The notes below the pieces were generated by a model. That model was not told where the DNA came from and ran no database searches. It worked only from the letters and a program-made list of their open reading frames with translations. Below are positions 21,674-33,235 of a DNA stretch of 64,000 nucleotides, in pieces. Position numbers and translations under genes: made by a program. The number at the start of each line of letters is the position of its first letter. Within the stretch, counting starts at the first letter, position 1. Origin of the DNA: Flabesymbios commensalis. Taxonomy: Eukaryota; Annelida; Polychaeta; Terebellida; Flabelligeridae. Location: positions 62,784,578-62,848,577 of the forward strand of contig OZ024903.1 of NCBI GenBank assembly GCA_964017125.1. Direction: 5' to 3'.

Positions 21674-22688
21674 ACGTACATCCTAATACGTCAGCTACAT
21701 TATCTAATGGAACAGAATTTAATACACAACAGTACACAGCCTTTCGAAGCTTGCCAGTATATGCTGTTTCTTCTTTTAAATTTAAAACATCTGCCTTCTC
21801 TTCTTTCTCAGCTAGGTCTTTCAGTTTGTCTTTCCATTTGATGTTTTCATCTTCTAAAATTTGGTTTCTGTTTTCAAGATCAAATATCTGTCCCTCCATA
21901 AAATTCTCCTTCTCTGTCCACTCATCCTTCATTCTTGCACGCCTGTTTTTATTATATCTTGCCATTTCAATCTTTTGCTTCTGTAATGGGCCTATCCCCT
22001 GATCATTTTTCATTTCATTGTTTTCCAGCTGTTCAATTTTCTTCTGTAATATTTCAATTTGTTTGTTTCGTCTTTTGAGTTTCTCTGTATTGCTTCGTAA
22101 TATATCACGACTGCATTTTTTAGTGAGTTTCTTTATAATTTCAATTTTGCCTGATAATTTGTCTATGTAATGTTGCTTTAAGTTACTTGATATTTGACGT
22201 TTTGTTGCACAAGCAGTTCTAATACAGCAAGGTTTTGCTCCAATTGGTTGTTTCAAAACAGCGGGGAAAGCTTTGAGTGGATTAATAGGGAAATCAGCAA
22301 GTGAAGGTGGAGAATATTCTGAATCAGGTGCTGATGAATCAGGGGATACTGCTGGATTAGAGGTGTTTTGTTCTGGAAAAATAAAGAGTTCGTGAAATAT
22401 AGCTTTGACCAATAGATCATCCCTATCCTTATTCTTCAATTTGCGCAAATTTTGCACCATCCGCCACACTACGGATCTTAGACTGTTTAAAGTCCACTTG
22501 ATGTGACGGGACTCGCACAAAGCTCCTAGCATCTTTGGTACAGTGGTGAAATCTGATTTTTTTCTCGCTAAAGAAGTTTGCAAAAACATCACATGTCCTT
22601 TCCTGATGATATCCGGAAGTACTGGAGTTTTGTCAGCATGTAATTCAATTTCAGATACATATTGTGACAGTGCTGTAGGATAATCCAT
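21642..22688 (-). pseudogene. Transposase-like protein, N-terminal coiled-coil part
   Basis: The 348-codon frame starts at ATG 22,688. The triplet just before is an in-frame stop and a good splice acceptor (tttaatttgtttcag) ends at 22,698, so the start is well fixed and a spliced leader is likely. Residues about 1-120 are an uncharacterised helical region, then a serine/proline-rich linker, then a basic coiled coil (about 205-310; KLKRRNKQIEILQKKIEQLE). The frame ends just after VADVLGC, where the core continues in another frame (21,673 onward). The protein is probably nuclear and DNA-binding by analogy. With three shifts in total this copy is probably dead, though its long open stretches mean it decayed recently. 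Confidence 0.65.
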
Positions 22689-22696
22689 TTAGTCAA

Positions 22697-24200
22697 TCTG
22701 AAACAAATTAAATAACAACAATTTAGTTTGACCCTATTTCAATCATGATGCTACTTTCTATAAAACCTATCAGATGTGCACCCACCTATTTACTGTATTT
22801 ACTGAATGAAAGCTCGTGGTCTCTGATTTCTGATAGATTACAAAAATCTATATATAAACTTTAATTCAAAATATTGTTATTTTTATTCAACTGGAGATGC
22901 AACTAAACATTTTATTTGAAACATATGCTCTGTGGTACATAAAGGGTATGAGGAAACTTTAAACTATCATAGCGCCCAGCTATTTACTGTCATTTGTATT
23001 CACTTTTAGATGTCACAATTCAAACCACAGGGCTCACAAAAAATATATGCCCTCACTTTTAGTTATTTTACATAATCTGAAATGGTAGCTTAATAGAATA
23101 ATATGATAACACTTCCATGGTTTCCACCAGGAATGTTTGAATGGGGAGGCTGGGAGGGGGGTCCAAAAGGGGTGGGGGTCTGGGTGCCCTCCCTCAGGAG
23201 AAAAAATCAGAGTTTTAAATTTGAGTGCTTAAAATAGCCTAGTTTAGCTGAAATGACAGCTAAATCAGGAATATATTTTCTTTGCCAACGAGGGGGGGGG
23301 GGGGAAGCCCCCCTGTGGTGCTGGAAGGGAGGGCCCCCTATTTAAACCTTATAACATTGAAAGTGGATGGAATTTTAAGTCTCCTTTACCATAGAAATAA
23401 AATGTATTACAGTATATGTTGCAACATTTGTTATTTTTAATAGTCATATAATAACTAACACTAAGTTGGTAGTATAGATCTAGCTTACTCCCTAGAGTAT
23501 AATGTTACACTGGTTATAAAATAAGATGTAATACATAGGAGTAATTTATTAAAAAAAAGCCTAATCTGCTAAACAACACAGACGGCAGTTTCCCCCCTTC
23601 CCCAGCCCATTGGAGAAAAACAATGTCAAAAAAAGTGAAAAAAATTTGGGCAGCACTTCCCCGCTAGGCGCTTGCCAGGAATCCATTTTCCCCCCATCCT
23701 GGTCCCCAGAACACACCAGGTTAGATTTAATCTAGTCAGTGTTTAAAATTGGACGGGCTTTTTAATTAATAATGAATGAGGACGAAGTGCCAAAGAGAGG
23801 AGGGAATTTGGGCTCCCAGAAAAAACGCAAATTGCTATCCTAGCTTACACTAATTTAGCTCAATATTTTTTTTTTTTTACACCAAAGAAAAATACTTACA
23901 TTTTAATTATTTGTTTGATGAGAGAATCGTATCAGAAGAAGAAATTGAGAGAAGGGCAGCTCGCTTCATTTCCATGCAGACAGGCAGTGTAGTCTGGTGG
24001 TACACTCTAGGAGGGAAAGTGTTTTGTTGATATCTTCTGTCGTCTGCTCAGACATTCCTGGGGAATTCCCTTTCGGGTCGTCACCTACACCAGTCACGCG
24101 CTGTAACGTACTTACCTGTCCCGCGTTTTCGCAGCTTTTCTATTCAAGTTTCAGACATTAAACTATCTTCTAGTCTAGACTATAATCGTTGTTGTTAATA
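22697..24200 (-). other. Putative 5' leader exon and intron of the transposase-like gene
   Basis: A very strong donor, GGACAG followed by gtaagtacg, ends a minus-strand exon at 24,116, and the acceptor at 22,698 precedes the start codon by nine bases. A second possible donor (gtaagta) lies near 23,893. Between them (22,750-23,880) there is no gene, only G-rich and C-rich runs near 23,290 and 23,330 and AT-rich filler. Confidence 0.4.
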
Positions 24201-24279
24201 TTGAAATGATTGCAGTACTCATCGTAGTATTTGCAGTACTCATCGTACAGTCTCGTCATAATAAAATAACCACCTCAAT

Positions 24280-24700
24280 CGGGAATGTAAACACATCGCA
24301 CCGGCAGCGCACCTGCACTGATCGGAATCCCGAAATGTGACGTCATTGATCTGCATGGCGGGCCCACAAACAACATCGTGGAGGACAATGTCGGCAAAAA
24401 ATGCCCCAATTAGACTAGTCTACATGCATTAATTGTTTGTTTATTAATCATTATATTACTAACGTATGTCTGGTATTAGGAGACAGTTGAATACACGTTT
24501 TTTGATGACCGCGGCAAATGTTATGATCGGTAGCGTCATCCAACAAAATGGCGGCTCATCGCACTCACGCTGGGGATGACAAAATACGACGTCACTGAAA
24601 ATTTAGCCGTCAACGACGCGACCACAAAACCTGGCGGAAGCATGTCGGATCGTCCCAAAATTTCAGCATTTTATTCAAAATTGATCAATCTGTGCGAATG
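24280..24700 (-). promoter_or_regulatory. CpG-richer block with CRE palindromes, possible promoter
   Basis: This block is richer in CG dinucleotides than its surroundings and contains TGACGTCA at 24,338-24,345; another perfect copy lies at 24,985-24,992. It sits upstream of the candidate leader exon ending at 24,116. The location suggests a promoter of the minus-strand gene, but there is no direct evidence of transcription. Confidence 0.3.
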
Positions 24701-25679
24701 GCTAAGTTTTGAAGGCGAATGGGCGATATTAGATGCCGAATTTTGTGTTTGAACACAATCCAAATCAAGCACAGTGAATAAAAACTCATTTTGGCGTTTG
24801 TTGCGGGCCGATGCTCTCACAAAAAGCACTGAATGGATCCATATACCTTTTGTCCCCCTAATACAACTGTTTAAATAAATCTAAGTAATATATTCCCGAT
24901 GATATGTTGTTTTTTAAGCATGGTGTTTTAGCACAACATAAAGTTTGAGCGCAAATTTTCCACCGGGCAAATTGCAGGGAAATATGACGTCATAAAGCAG
25001 CACTTGGCAGTGCCAACATATACTATAGCCTATAGCCAGTATAGGCTATGGCCTAACAGTTAATATATACTGAAACTTTCTTTATTATCGCCCAGGCCAG
25101 GGGGTACAAAAGCAACTCTTTTTTGAACGGCTAAGTCAAACAACAATTCACAGAACTTCGGAAGAACTACACAGAATCAAGTGACAATCGTGACTCGACG
25201 TGACTCCTCAGTCCCCACGCCGGCCACGGCCACACTCGACGACTCGTGAGCGATATTAGAACGAATTTTTTTAGAACCCTTTTTGAAACGTAGACATACA
25301 CTTTTGACTCACTTAAATATGGTCAATAATGACTCTGTAAAGTAGTATATAATCTAAAAGTAAAATCTTGGTTTTATTATTTGTTGATAATGATAAAATG
25401 TTATAAAATATCACATATTTCAAAAATCATGAAAAAAAATTGTGTTTATCATGGGAGTCAAGGCAATCCAATGGGTGTACTCGAATGGCTCCAAAAATAA
25501 GTACCGGTAGGCTTACTCTGAATCTGATGAGCCTCCGTACGAATACACATAGAAATATAATGATAGAATGAACGATATAATATATGTCACGATTTAGTAA
25601 TGAAGAAACAGAAGCACCACTAATGTATTGAACGCACTTATGTACAAAAACGACAGCGGCGTTCGACACATAGTATATT
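24700..25679. other. Non-coding, nothing recognised
   Basis: No gene seen. The 25,020-25,055 part has a small palindromic 'tatagcctatagccagtata..ggctatg' stretch. Confidence 0.4.
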
Positions 25680-26360
25680 AGTCCGGGAGCTCAGGGGTCA
25701 AAAATATCCCGAACGGGGCCAAAGGTTTGAAGGTTGTATCTAACTGGAAATTTTGCGATGAATTCGAAAATCAACGTCTTACATGCCGTACCTGGGAAAT
25801 TTTTTAAATAAGACGTCATTGTTGCCATGGTAACAAATTAACAAAACATTTAAAATGTCGTCTACTGGAGGCAGGTATACTTTTAGTTGATGTTTAATTA
25901 AGATAATAAAGCCATAATTTGTGTAAACGCCATCCATTATACATATATAAGATTAGTTTTAGTCAGCAAAAGTATAATAACATTGTTTTTCTTCTGTTGC
26001 CATAGGAACAAATACGTTATTATGACCTTTTAATTTCATAGGTGGTATGTATTCCACATATATATTATTAATTATAAGAACATCATTTTTTTTAGTTCTT
26101 TCTGATAAAAAACACGCCAAAAATGCATAAATTATTAAATATATATTACATCGACAAATTTGCAACGTCATAATTGATAACGCTGGCCAGCAGCGTCACA
26201 TTATGACGTCTTTTCTGTGACGTACAAAAATGCCGCCATTATTGGAAAACAGACTTTCTTTAATATCTTTCTTAAAAATAGTCGTATCGTATTGACTAAT
26301 ATGTCTAGTAGTATGTTTTCATGGTCAAGGATTCTGATAATACAACTCTCGGGGGCGAAT
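25680..26360. repeat. Left terminal inverted repeat of the 6.7-kb element
   Basis: Pairs with 31,690-32,362 as described for the whole element. The outermost 165 bp are best conserved and the inner part is patchy. Confidence 0.7.
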
Positions 26361-26960
26361 ATTCTTCAGAAAACAAGATTCTGACAATCCCGACGCATTT
26401 GCCTATATAGACTCAGTGCTGCAGACAACCTTTGGGTCTTATTGAGTATTCACCCTTCATTTTGAAACGATGTGTAAAGATGTGTACTTCGAGTAGAATA
26501 AAATATCTCAGAATATTTCACTCTTCAAAGTATTAATATGGGTTGAAAGTGTGAACTGTCAACAAAAACAATTAATATCTTATCTAAACAAGTATAAGTT
26601 TTATAAATCTAAATATTTGTAAATATTTACATGTAAATATACACAACAAAATAAACGTGTGTGCGTAAATTCAAACAATATGATCGTAATTGTACTCACA
26701 TTTTTCGAAAAGAAGATGCGTAATTTACGCAGCTGGACTATTTATTACTTGTAATAAATAATAAATCTCCCTTTTGTGATGCAAGATGTCAAATTTACTG
26801 ACTAAACACAATATCTAGCATACATTTTCATTCTCTATAATAGTAGCCCACAATTAACAGTAGCGCAGTGTTTCATGACGTGATTACGTAATCATTATTC
26901 GCAATATTTTTGATATTATAATGGGAATAGCATACCACACTTGGTTGAGCAATCAGATTT

Positions 26961-27100
26961 TGGCGTGGAAGCCCCCCCCCCCCCAAATAGGGAACCCAGG
27001 AAACCCTATTGATAGCCGGCATAATCTGGGTCTTGAGACCAAACGAAGTCATTGAAGCAGGAGAGGGGCGGGGGTTGTAATCGAAAGAAGGCTTCCACAC
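26961..27100. repeat. Small inverted-repeat segment with C14 run
   Basis: 'gcgtggaagcc' at the left pairs with 'ggcttccac' at the right, about 135 bp apart, and a run of 14 C follows the left arm. It may be a decayed small element. Confidence 0.45.
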
Positions 27101-27129
27101 CTCCTGCCTGAGATACGTTTGTGTATTGT

Positions 27130-27560
27130 ATATATGCTTAATTAATAGAGGTACATGTACAGTACATATATTTATAGGTAAAGCTAGACGGAATAACTAA
27201 TAAGGCAAGCAATGAGGGATATCATATTTGAGGATAAATGTATTCAATTGGAAACATAATCCAAGTGATGGGTATGCATAGATTTACAAATAGAAACAAT
27301 ACCCTGGCGGTTCATGTGTAGTCCAGGAGCAGGGACCCCCAAAAAATGTTGCGTTAAATCAGCACAATAGCAGCTCCGGGTAGTATATACAATGAAATCG
27401 TGTCATCAGTTTTTTTATTTATTTTGACCACTTTTATGGAGGTACCCCCAAATTTGTTTGGAACTAGATGTTATCAGGATTACGTAAACATCTGTCATTG
27501 CTGTTCTATTAAACCAACCGACACATGCAATGTATATGGAAGTGCATTTAGGACATGAAG
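27130..27560. other. Non-coding spacer inside the 6.7-kb element
   Basis: No gene or repeat recognised. Confidence 0.4.
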
Positions 27561-27564
27561 ATTG

Positions 27565-29345
27565 ATTTATAATCCGTTATAACGGTCAACTAATCTGTTA
27601 CAACGGTCTACTAATCCTCTATAGCAGAATAGTATTTCGTTATAATGGTCCACTATTTTGCTATTATGGTTTACTAATCCGTTATAGCGGTATAGTATTT
27701 TGTTATAGCGGGCTACAATTTCGTTATAACGGTCTACTAAACCATTATAACGGTTTACTGTTCCACTATATAACGGTCTAGTATTTCGCTATAACGGTCT
27801 ACTAATCCGTTATAAGGGTCTACTGTTCCGTTATAACGGTCTAGTATTCTGTTATAGCGGTTTTCCAATCAGTTATCACTGTCTAGTATATCGCCATGAC
27901 GGTCTGCTATTCTGTTATAACGTTCTAGCATTCCGCTATACCAGTCTACTATTTTGTTATAATGGTTAACTAATCCGTTATTACGGTCTACTATTTCGCT
28001 ATAGCAGTCAGCTATTCCGTTATAACGGTCTACTATTCCGTTATAACGGTCTAGTAGTTCGTTTTAACGGTCCAGTGTTTCGCTATAATAGTCTACTATT
28101 TCGTTATAACCGTCTACTATTCTAGTATTTCCTCATAACGGTCTCGTATTACGCTATAAAGGGTTAGAATTGTGTTATGACTGTCTAGTATTTCGTTATA
28201 ACGGTATACTAGTCTGTTTTAGCGGTATACTATTCCGTCTACTATTTCCCTATAATGGTCTACTATTCCGATATAACGGTCTACTAATCCGTTATTATGG
28301 ACTACTATTTCGTTATATCAGTCAACTAATCTGCTATAACCGTCAACTATTATGTTATAACGGTCTATTATTTTGTTTTAGCGGTCTAGCATTACATAAT
28401 AACGGTATAATATTTCGCTATAATGATTAATTTTCACCTATAACGGTCTAGTAATCCGTTTTAGCGGTCTACTATTCTGTTATAGCGGTCTACTATCCCG
28501 TTATACTGGTCTAGTATTCCGCCATAGTGGTCAAGTATTTTGCCATAGAGGTCTAGTATTTCGTTATAACAGTGTAGTATTTTGTTATATAACGGTCTAC
28601 TAATCAATTAAAACTGTCTACTGATCCGTTACAATGATCTAGTATTCGTTATTACGGTCTATTAATTCGTCTTAACGGTACACCTATCCGTTTTAACGGT
28701 CTACTATTCAGTTATAACGGTCTACTATTCCATTATAGCGGGCTGATATTTCGCTACAAAGGTCTACTATTTCGCTATAATGGTCTACTATTCCGATATA
28801 ACGGTCTGCTAACCCGTTATAACGGTCTACTATTCCCTTATTATGGACTACTATGTCATTTTTACGGTCAACTAATCTGCTATAGCGGTCAACTATTCAG
28901 TTATAACCGTCTATTATTTCGTTTTAGCGGTCTGGTATTCCGTTATAACGGTATAATATTTCGCTATAACGGTCTAGTATTTTATTAAAACAATCTAATT
29001 ATCCGTTTCAGCTGCTATTCCATTTAACGGTCTACTATTCTGTTATACACATAGCAGCCTACAGTATTTCGCAATAGCGGTCTAGTATTTCGTTATAACA
29101 GTATAGCATTTCGTTATAACGGTCTACTATTTCGTTATAACGGTCTAGTATTGGTTATACCGGTTTACTAATCCGTTAAAATGGTGTAGTATCTCGTTTC
29201 AACGGTCTACTATTACGTTATAATGGTGTGGTATTTAGAAATACTAGACCGTTAAAACAAATTAGAATACCGATGGAACGGATTAGTAGTCTGGTGGTAG
29301 ACCGCAGTAACGGAATAGTAAACCATTATGACGCTAGTAAACCGT
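27565..29345. repeat. 21-bp satellite of alternating palindromes (CCGTTATAACGG + 9 bp)
   Basis: About 80 degenerate units of attccgttataacggtctac(t). The 12-mer CCGTTATAACGG is a perfect palindrome and is followed by a 9-bp spacer (tctactatt / tctagtatt), giving exactly 21 bp. From about 29,236 to 29,345 the units run in the opposite orientation ('actagaccgttaaaac', 'taacggaatagtaaacc'). The turn is at gtatttagaaatac. Reading frames across it are by-products of the repeat. Confidence 0.9.
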
Positions 29346-29349
29346 TTAT

Positions 29350-31010
29350 AGAGAGAAATGACTTTCTTCAAATGCAATACGTCTGCCGTGTTTTTATATT
29401 TACTGCTACTATAATTATACCGCTAAACATGCTGACGATAAATGACTTATTTGTGGTAACTTAGTTGACCAAGAATTTTATAATTACTGACGAGTAAATT
29501 AGAAAAAAATCAAAATGACCGCGACATCCACCGTCAAATGAACGAAAAATAAAATGGCTATCTAGATGTAGGCCTAAATAACAACCCTTTTTTGGTTTGT
29601 CGCACGGGACTGCTCAGTTTATGATTTTTGCATGATTTGGGGGCCAAAAGACTCATTTCTGATGTTTATTATTGTATCGTAAAATACAAGATGACCGTCA
29701 TTTTTTTTATTTATCATTAAAATCTTGACGTCATTCTGAATACTGAGCAAATGTTAGAATATAATGTAATTAAATCAAGTTTCGAATGCCTTGTAAGCTA
29801 AACGTAGGCCTATTGCCTAGTCTATTTTCTAGATGTCCATTAAAAAGTGTTTTTTATTATATTATAGTTTAGATGCATAAAAAACGCTGGTTGTAACCAT
29901 AATGAATTTGAAGGTCAAATGTAGGTCATTTTGAGCGAAAAAACATGAGACATAAATTTTGCAACTCCAAATCATGAATTAACCAGAAATTGTGCATTTA
30001 TTTGTAAGAAAAAAGTAGAATAGATGTGGTTTTGGAGGTTATTTTTTGTTTTGACAGTTTGAAGGACACTAAATGTAGAGCGTTCTTCGATCGTTTGAAA
30101 TTAAGCACACCCATGTGTGTAAAAACAAGTGGTTAACAAATTGTACACTTGAATGCCGAACAAAGATCAATGTTTCAGGTTAAATACATACATTTTCATA
30201 AAATGCTGCAATACTCTTGCATCCAAAAATATAATATACAAAATTCATAAATCTAAATACCACTGAGTGTTATAAACACATACATATCTGGGTTCAGAAA
30301 AGATAGGCCACATGGAGATTTTCATTGACCATGTTGACTAGTTTGTTTTGTTTCTGATTTCGATTATTTTGTAATACAAAATATGTTTCAATGTATGTGG
30401 AGAGATGACTCTTTACTCCATTGCAACATTTAATACCGGTACATTATTGTAACGTAACTTGAATTTCCATGTGTAAGTTGGTAAACTAGAACAGCAACCA
30501 CAAACGTAACCCTACCACCTAAATCTAAGCATGTTGGTGGATTTTTCCGGAAACGTTGTATATTTTGGTAATATAAGCCAATGCACTTAGCATAGTTTCT
30601 GTTTCATTTCCTGTAAATATTTAGAAAAACATCCATAGCATATTTAGTATTAGCTGTGGCTTGGTGAAAGCTGGTATATTCTCACAATACAAAATCTTAC
30701 ATAATGCCAGACGTACGAACCCAACAGTTAGATCTCAGTATCTGACAACTACAACCATTTTATTGCTAATGTTTTATTATTTTATCATGATGTCGTGATG
30801 GATGAAATAAATAGCTTAGGAGAAATAAAAAATATTATGATGTCGAGATAGGCCTATGACAAATACCATCTTAATCTGATGTCAGGATTTCGCGTTGTCA
30901 CTATGCATATTCATTAGATGATATTACAGTGACAGTTTATATTTGCATTACCATAAAGAAAAGTTTCATTGACTGTTTACATGTCAACTTTGACATATTG
31001 GTCATATTAA
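29350..31010. other. Non-coding part of the 6.7-kb element
   Basis: AT-rich, without ORFs that resemble proteins. No tandem structure seen. Confidence 0.4.
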
Positions 31011-31014
31011 TTAT

Positions 31015-31168
31015 TTATTTTGTATACGTTTTTGATGCGGCGCTAATCGGGTATAGTTTGGGTCACTGCTTAAGTGTGCACCAAAGATAACGACCACAGC
31101 AGGACTCGAACCCGTTACCCCGGGCTCTTGAGTCAACCACACTACCAACGAGCTACCCTGGCGCGAAA
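31015..31168 (-). repeat. tRNA-derived SINE (head and short body)
   Basis: On the minus strand the segment contains an A box (TAGCTCGTTGG), an anticodon-like loop CTCAAGA (CAA, leucine type) and a perfect B box (GGTTCGAGTCC) at tRNA-like spacing. The acceptor and anticodon stems do not pair properly, so it is not a working tRNA gene. About 70 bp of unrelated body follows. Confidence 0.65.
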
Positions 31169-31174
31169 ATGATA

Positions 31175-31685
31175 TTATATATTTATCAAAATGTAATTCA
31201 TGTGTAACTGTCGATGTTAAGATCTACATCTTAAGATATACGAGTGATTTTATTTAGTTATTGTCGATATTATTATTTGCATCGTGTAATTCTTGAATGA
31301 CATTTCTGTCTCTATATTAATATAATAAATTATTCACAGTCATTGAAAGGTGTGGATAAGATAATGCAATCTACCAACTGAAAATTATACTCGAAACAAA
31401 AATTCACATAATATTTACATTTGAACAAATGTGTTTTTCGAAATTAGGTCGGGTGAATTATTTCTGTCATTTGTTCTTTTTTACAATACTTTAAAATATC
31501 TATAAATTCCCAATCATCTTCATCATTTTGCGTGATAACGTCTTATTAATGACGACTCATCTGTCTCAGTTCAGCCTATATGTGAATAAGGGAACAAAAG
31601 GCCGATTAAATCATACTGCACTGAAAAATGTTTAAAAAAGCTACAGATTTTCCTCGTTTTCTTAGAATTGCCATTATCTATGCTA
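31175..31685. other. Non-coding part of the 6.7-kb element
   Basis: No gene or repeat recognised. Confidence 0.4.
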
Positions 31686-31689
31686 TTTA

Positions 31690-32362
31690 TGCCTTCGAGA
31701 CTGCCTTCATCGTATTCCTTGACCACGAAAATGTGGGATTACATATATTACTCAGTGCGATACGATGAGTATTATACGAGATATTGTCTAAAAACGTATT
31801 TCTCTTAATGGCGGCATTTTCGAACGTCGCAAGATATGACGTTCTATGACGTTGCATTTCACTGCACTGATAATAATATTTATGACGTAAGTAATGTCGG
31901 CATATTTTGCGCGACAATTCATGTAATGTAACTTATCCTAGAAGAATAAAGTGAAGAAAACATAAAGTTTAAAAAAATTGTCATTGAAATGCATATATGA
32001 TACATTTATGCAGGTAATAAAATATGGTTGTAACCATGGTAACAGAAAGAATTCGAATGAAATTTTACATGAAGTAAGAAAACAAACACTTATGAAGTAT
32101 AATTGTATGTTATTCACCACAAATGCTACCATTTAAAGACATTGGTTACACATCACATTCATTACAGCTGCTACTTGAAAATAATATTTTAGTTTTTTGC
32201 TGAATTGTTACCATGGCAACAATAACGTCTTATTTGGAAAACTTCCCAGGTACGGCATGTAAGACGTTAATTTTCGGAATCAGCGCAAAATTTCCAGTTA
32301 GATACAACCTTCAAACCTTTTGGCCCCGCTCGGGACATTTTTGACCCCTGAGCTCCCGGACT
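31690..32362. repeat. Right terminal inverted repeat of the 6.7-kb element
   Basis: Reverse complement of 25,680-26,360 with patchy identity inside and good identity over the last ~165 bp. Confidence 0.7.
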
Positions 32363-32454
32363 ATATATATATACAGATTTAGATTCCATGTCCATTATAC
32401 ATTACATTCAGTCGTTTATAATACTTACATGACACTTCAGGTTCCCTAACTTGT

Positions 32455-32520
32455 TCATTGTCTTATTTGTATTCATTACTACTCTGTTCATTACATGTCA
32501 GACATGTATATCAGATACTC
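32455..32520. repeat. Isolated unit of the ~68-bp satellite
   Basis: 'tcttatttgtattcattact' followed by 'actctgttcattacatgtca' is one diverged unit of the array at 33,236-34,078, left outside by intervening insertions. Confidence 0.6.
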
Positions 32521-32903
32521 TAATGCACAATGTTCTATAAATACATTTATTATTCATTACTACTGGGTTCAAAGATTTATCTTATACAGGGCGACAATTC
32601 AAAGGTATGGTCAACTGGCAAAATTTGCGGGACAAGGGTCCCCCAGGATACAATAGTGCCCCTGGGTAGGCCAAAGCCCTATTCCATAATAATACTAAAT
32701 ATGTGTTTCATACCCAAAGCCTCATTAAGAGCAAGTTCTCAAATCACAGCAAGTTCATATATACTTGAGCGACATATATGAGTTAATAATTCAAAGCCCT
32801 TAGCCTTGGCCCCTACTGGGTCGCTGCATGCATGGCTTGCAAACAAACTGACCGTATTACTGCGGGGATGTCGAAACTTTCTGATCACAAGGTTGTATTG
32901 CCA

Positions 32904-33120
32904 CCCAGTGAACACAAAACATTTGTATGACTTTAAACAATGTTGAACCAACGTCGAAGACGTTGGGCCGACGTTGTATAAATGTCATAGGCCTACAAAT
33001 GTGTTGTGTTTGCTGGGCAGAAGGACTTTCTCTCAAACATTGTGCATTACTCCAATGTTGGTTCAATGTGGGCCAGCGTCACAGACGTTGGACTAACAGT
33101 AAAACAGCGTTTGGTGAGTG
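32904..33120. mobile_element. CCCAGCA hairpin element (copy 4) plus an adjacent half copy
   Basis: CCCAGTGAACACAAAACATT at the left pairs with AATGTGTTGTGTTTGCTGGG at 33,017. The core 'gttgaaccaacgtcgaagac' followed by 'gttgggccgacgttg' is the family signature. A second core ('gggccagcgtcacagacgtt') at 33,070-33,110 is a truncated neighbour. Confidence 0.8.
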
Positions 33121-33235
33121 TCTCGTTGTAGTAGTATCGTCTTATAATCAGGTTATAGCTACTCAGCTGAATGCAACCAACATGTAGGCCTACTGTATAT
33201 AGCCCCAGCAGTGACTGTACAGTTGACTGGCTGTT

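Larger units (their letters stand above)
25680..32362. mobile_element. 6.7-kb element with long (~700-bp) terminal inverted repeats
   Basis: The left end AGTCCGGGAGCTCAGGGGTC matches the reverse complement of the right end (gacccctgagctcccggact). The first ~165 bp pair well, including 'aggtttgaaggttgtatcta', 'ttacatgccgtacctggg' and 'attgttgccatggtaaca'. After a diverged stretch the arms pair again (26,205-26,350 against 31,690-31,880: 'aaaatgccgccatta', 'cgtatcg', 'catggtcaagga'). Flanks are tatat-type on both sides, so the target duplication is unclear. I find no transposase, polymerase or capsid gene; it is either non-autonomous or a structural repeat. Inside are a hairpin, a 21-bp palindromic array and a SINE. 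Confidence 0.75.

Noticed and set aside
24548-24600. Short frame starting aaaATGGCGGCTC as a coding start
   Set aside because: It ends after about 16 codons with no convincing donor, so there is too little to support an exon.
28170-28430. 86-codon frame rich in RYNGLLF repeats
   Set aside because: It is a translation of the 21-bp palindromic array (21 is a multiple of three), with no protein features.
31085-31168. A working tRNA-Leu (CAA) gene on the minus strand
   Set aside because: The A and B boxes are good, but the acceptor and anticodon stems do not pair and a SINE-like body follows.
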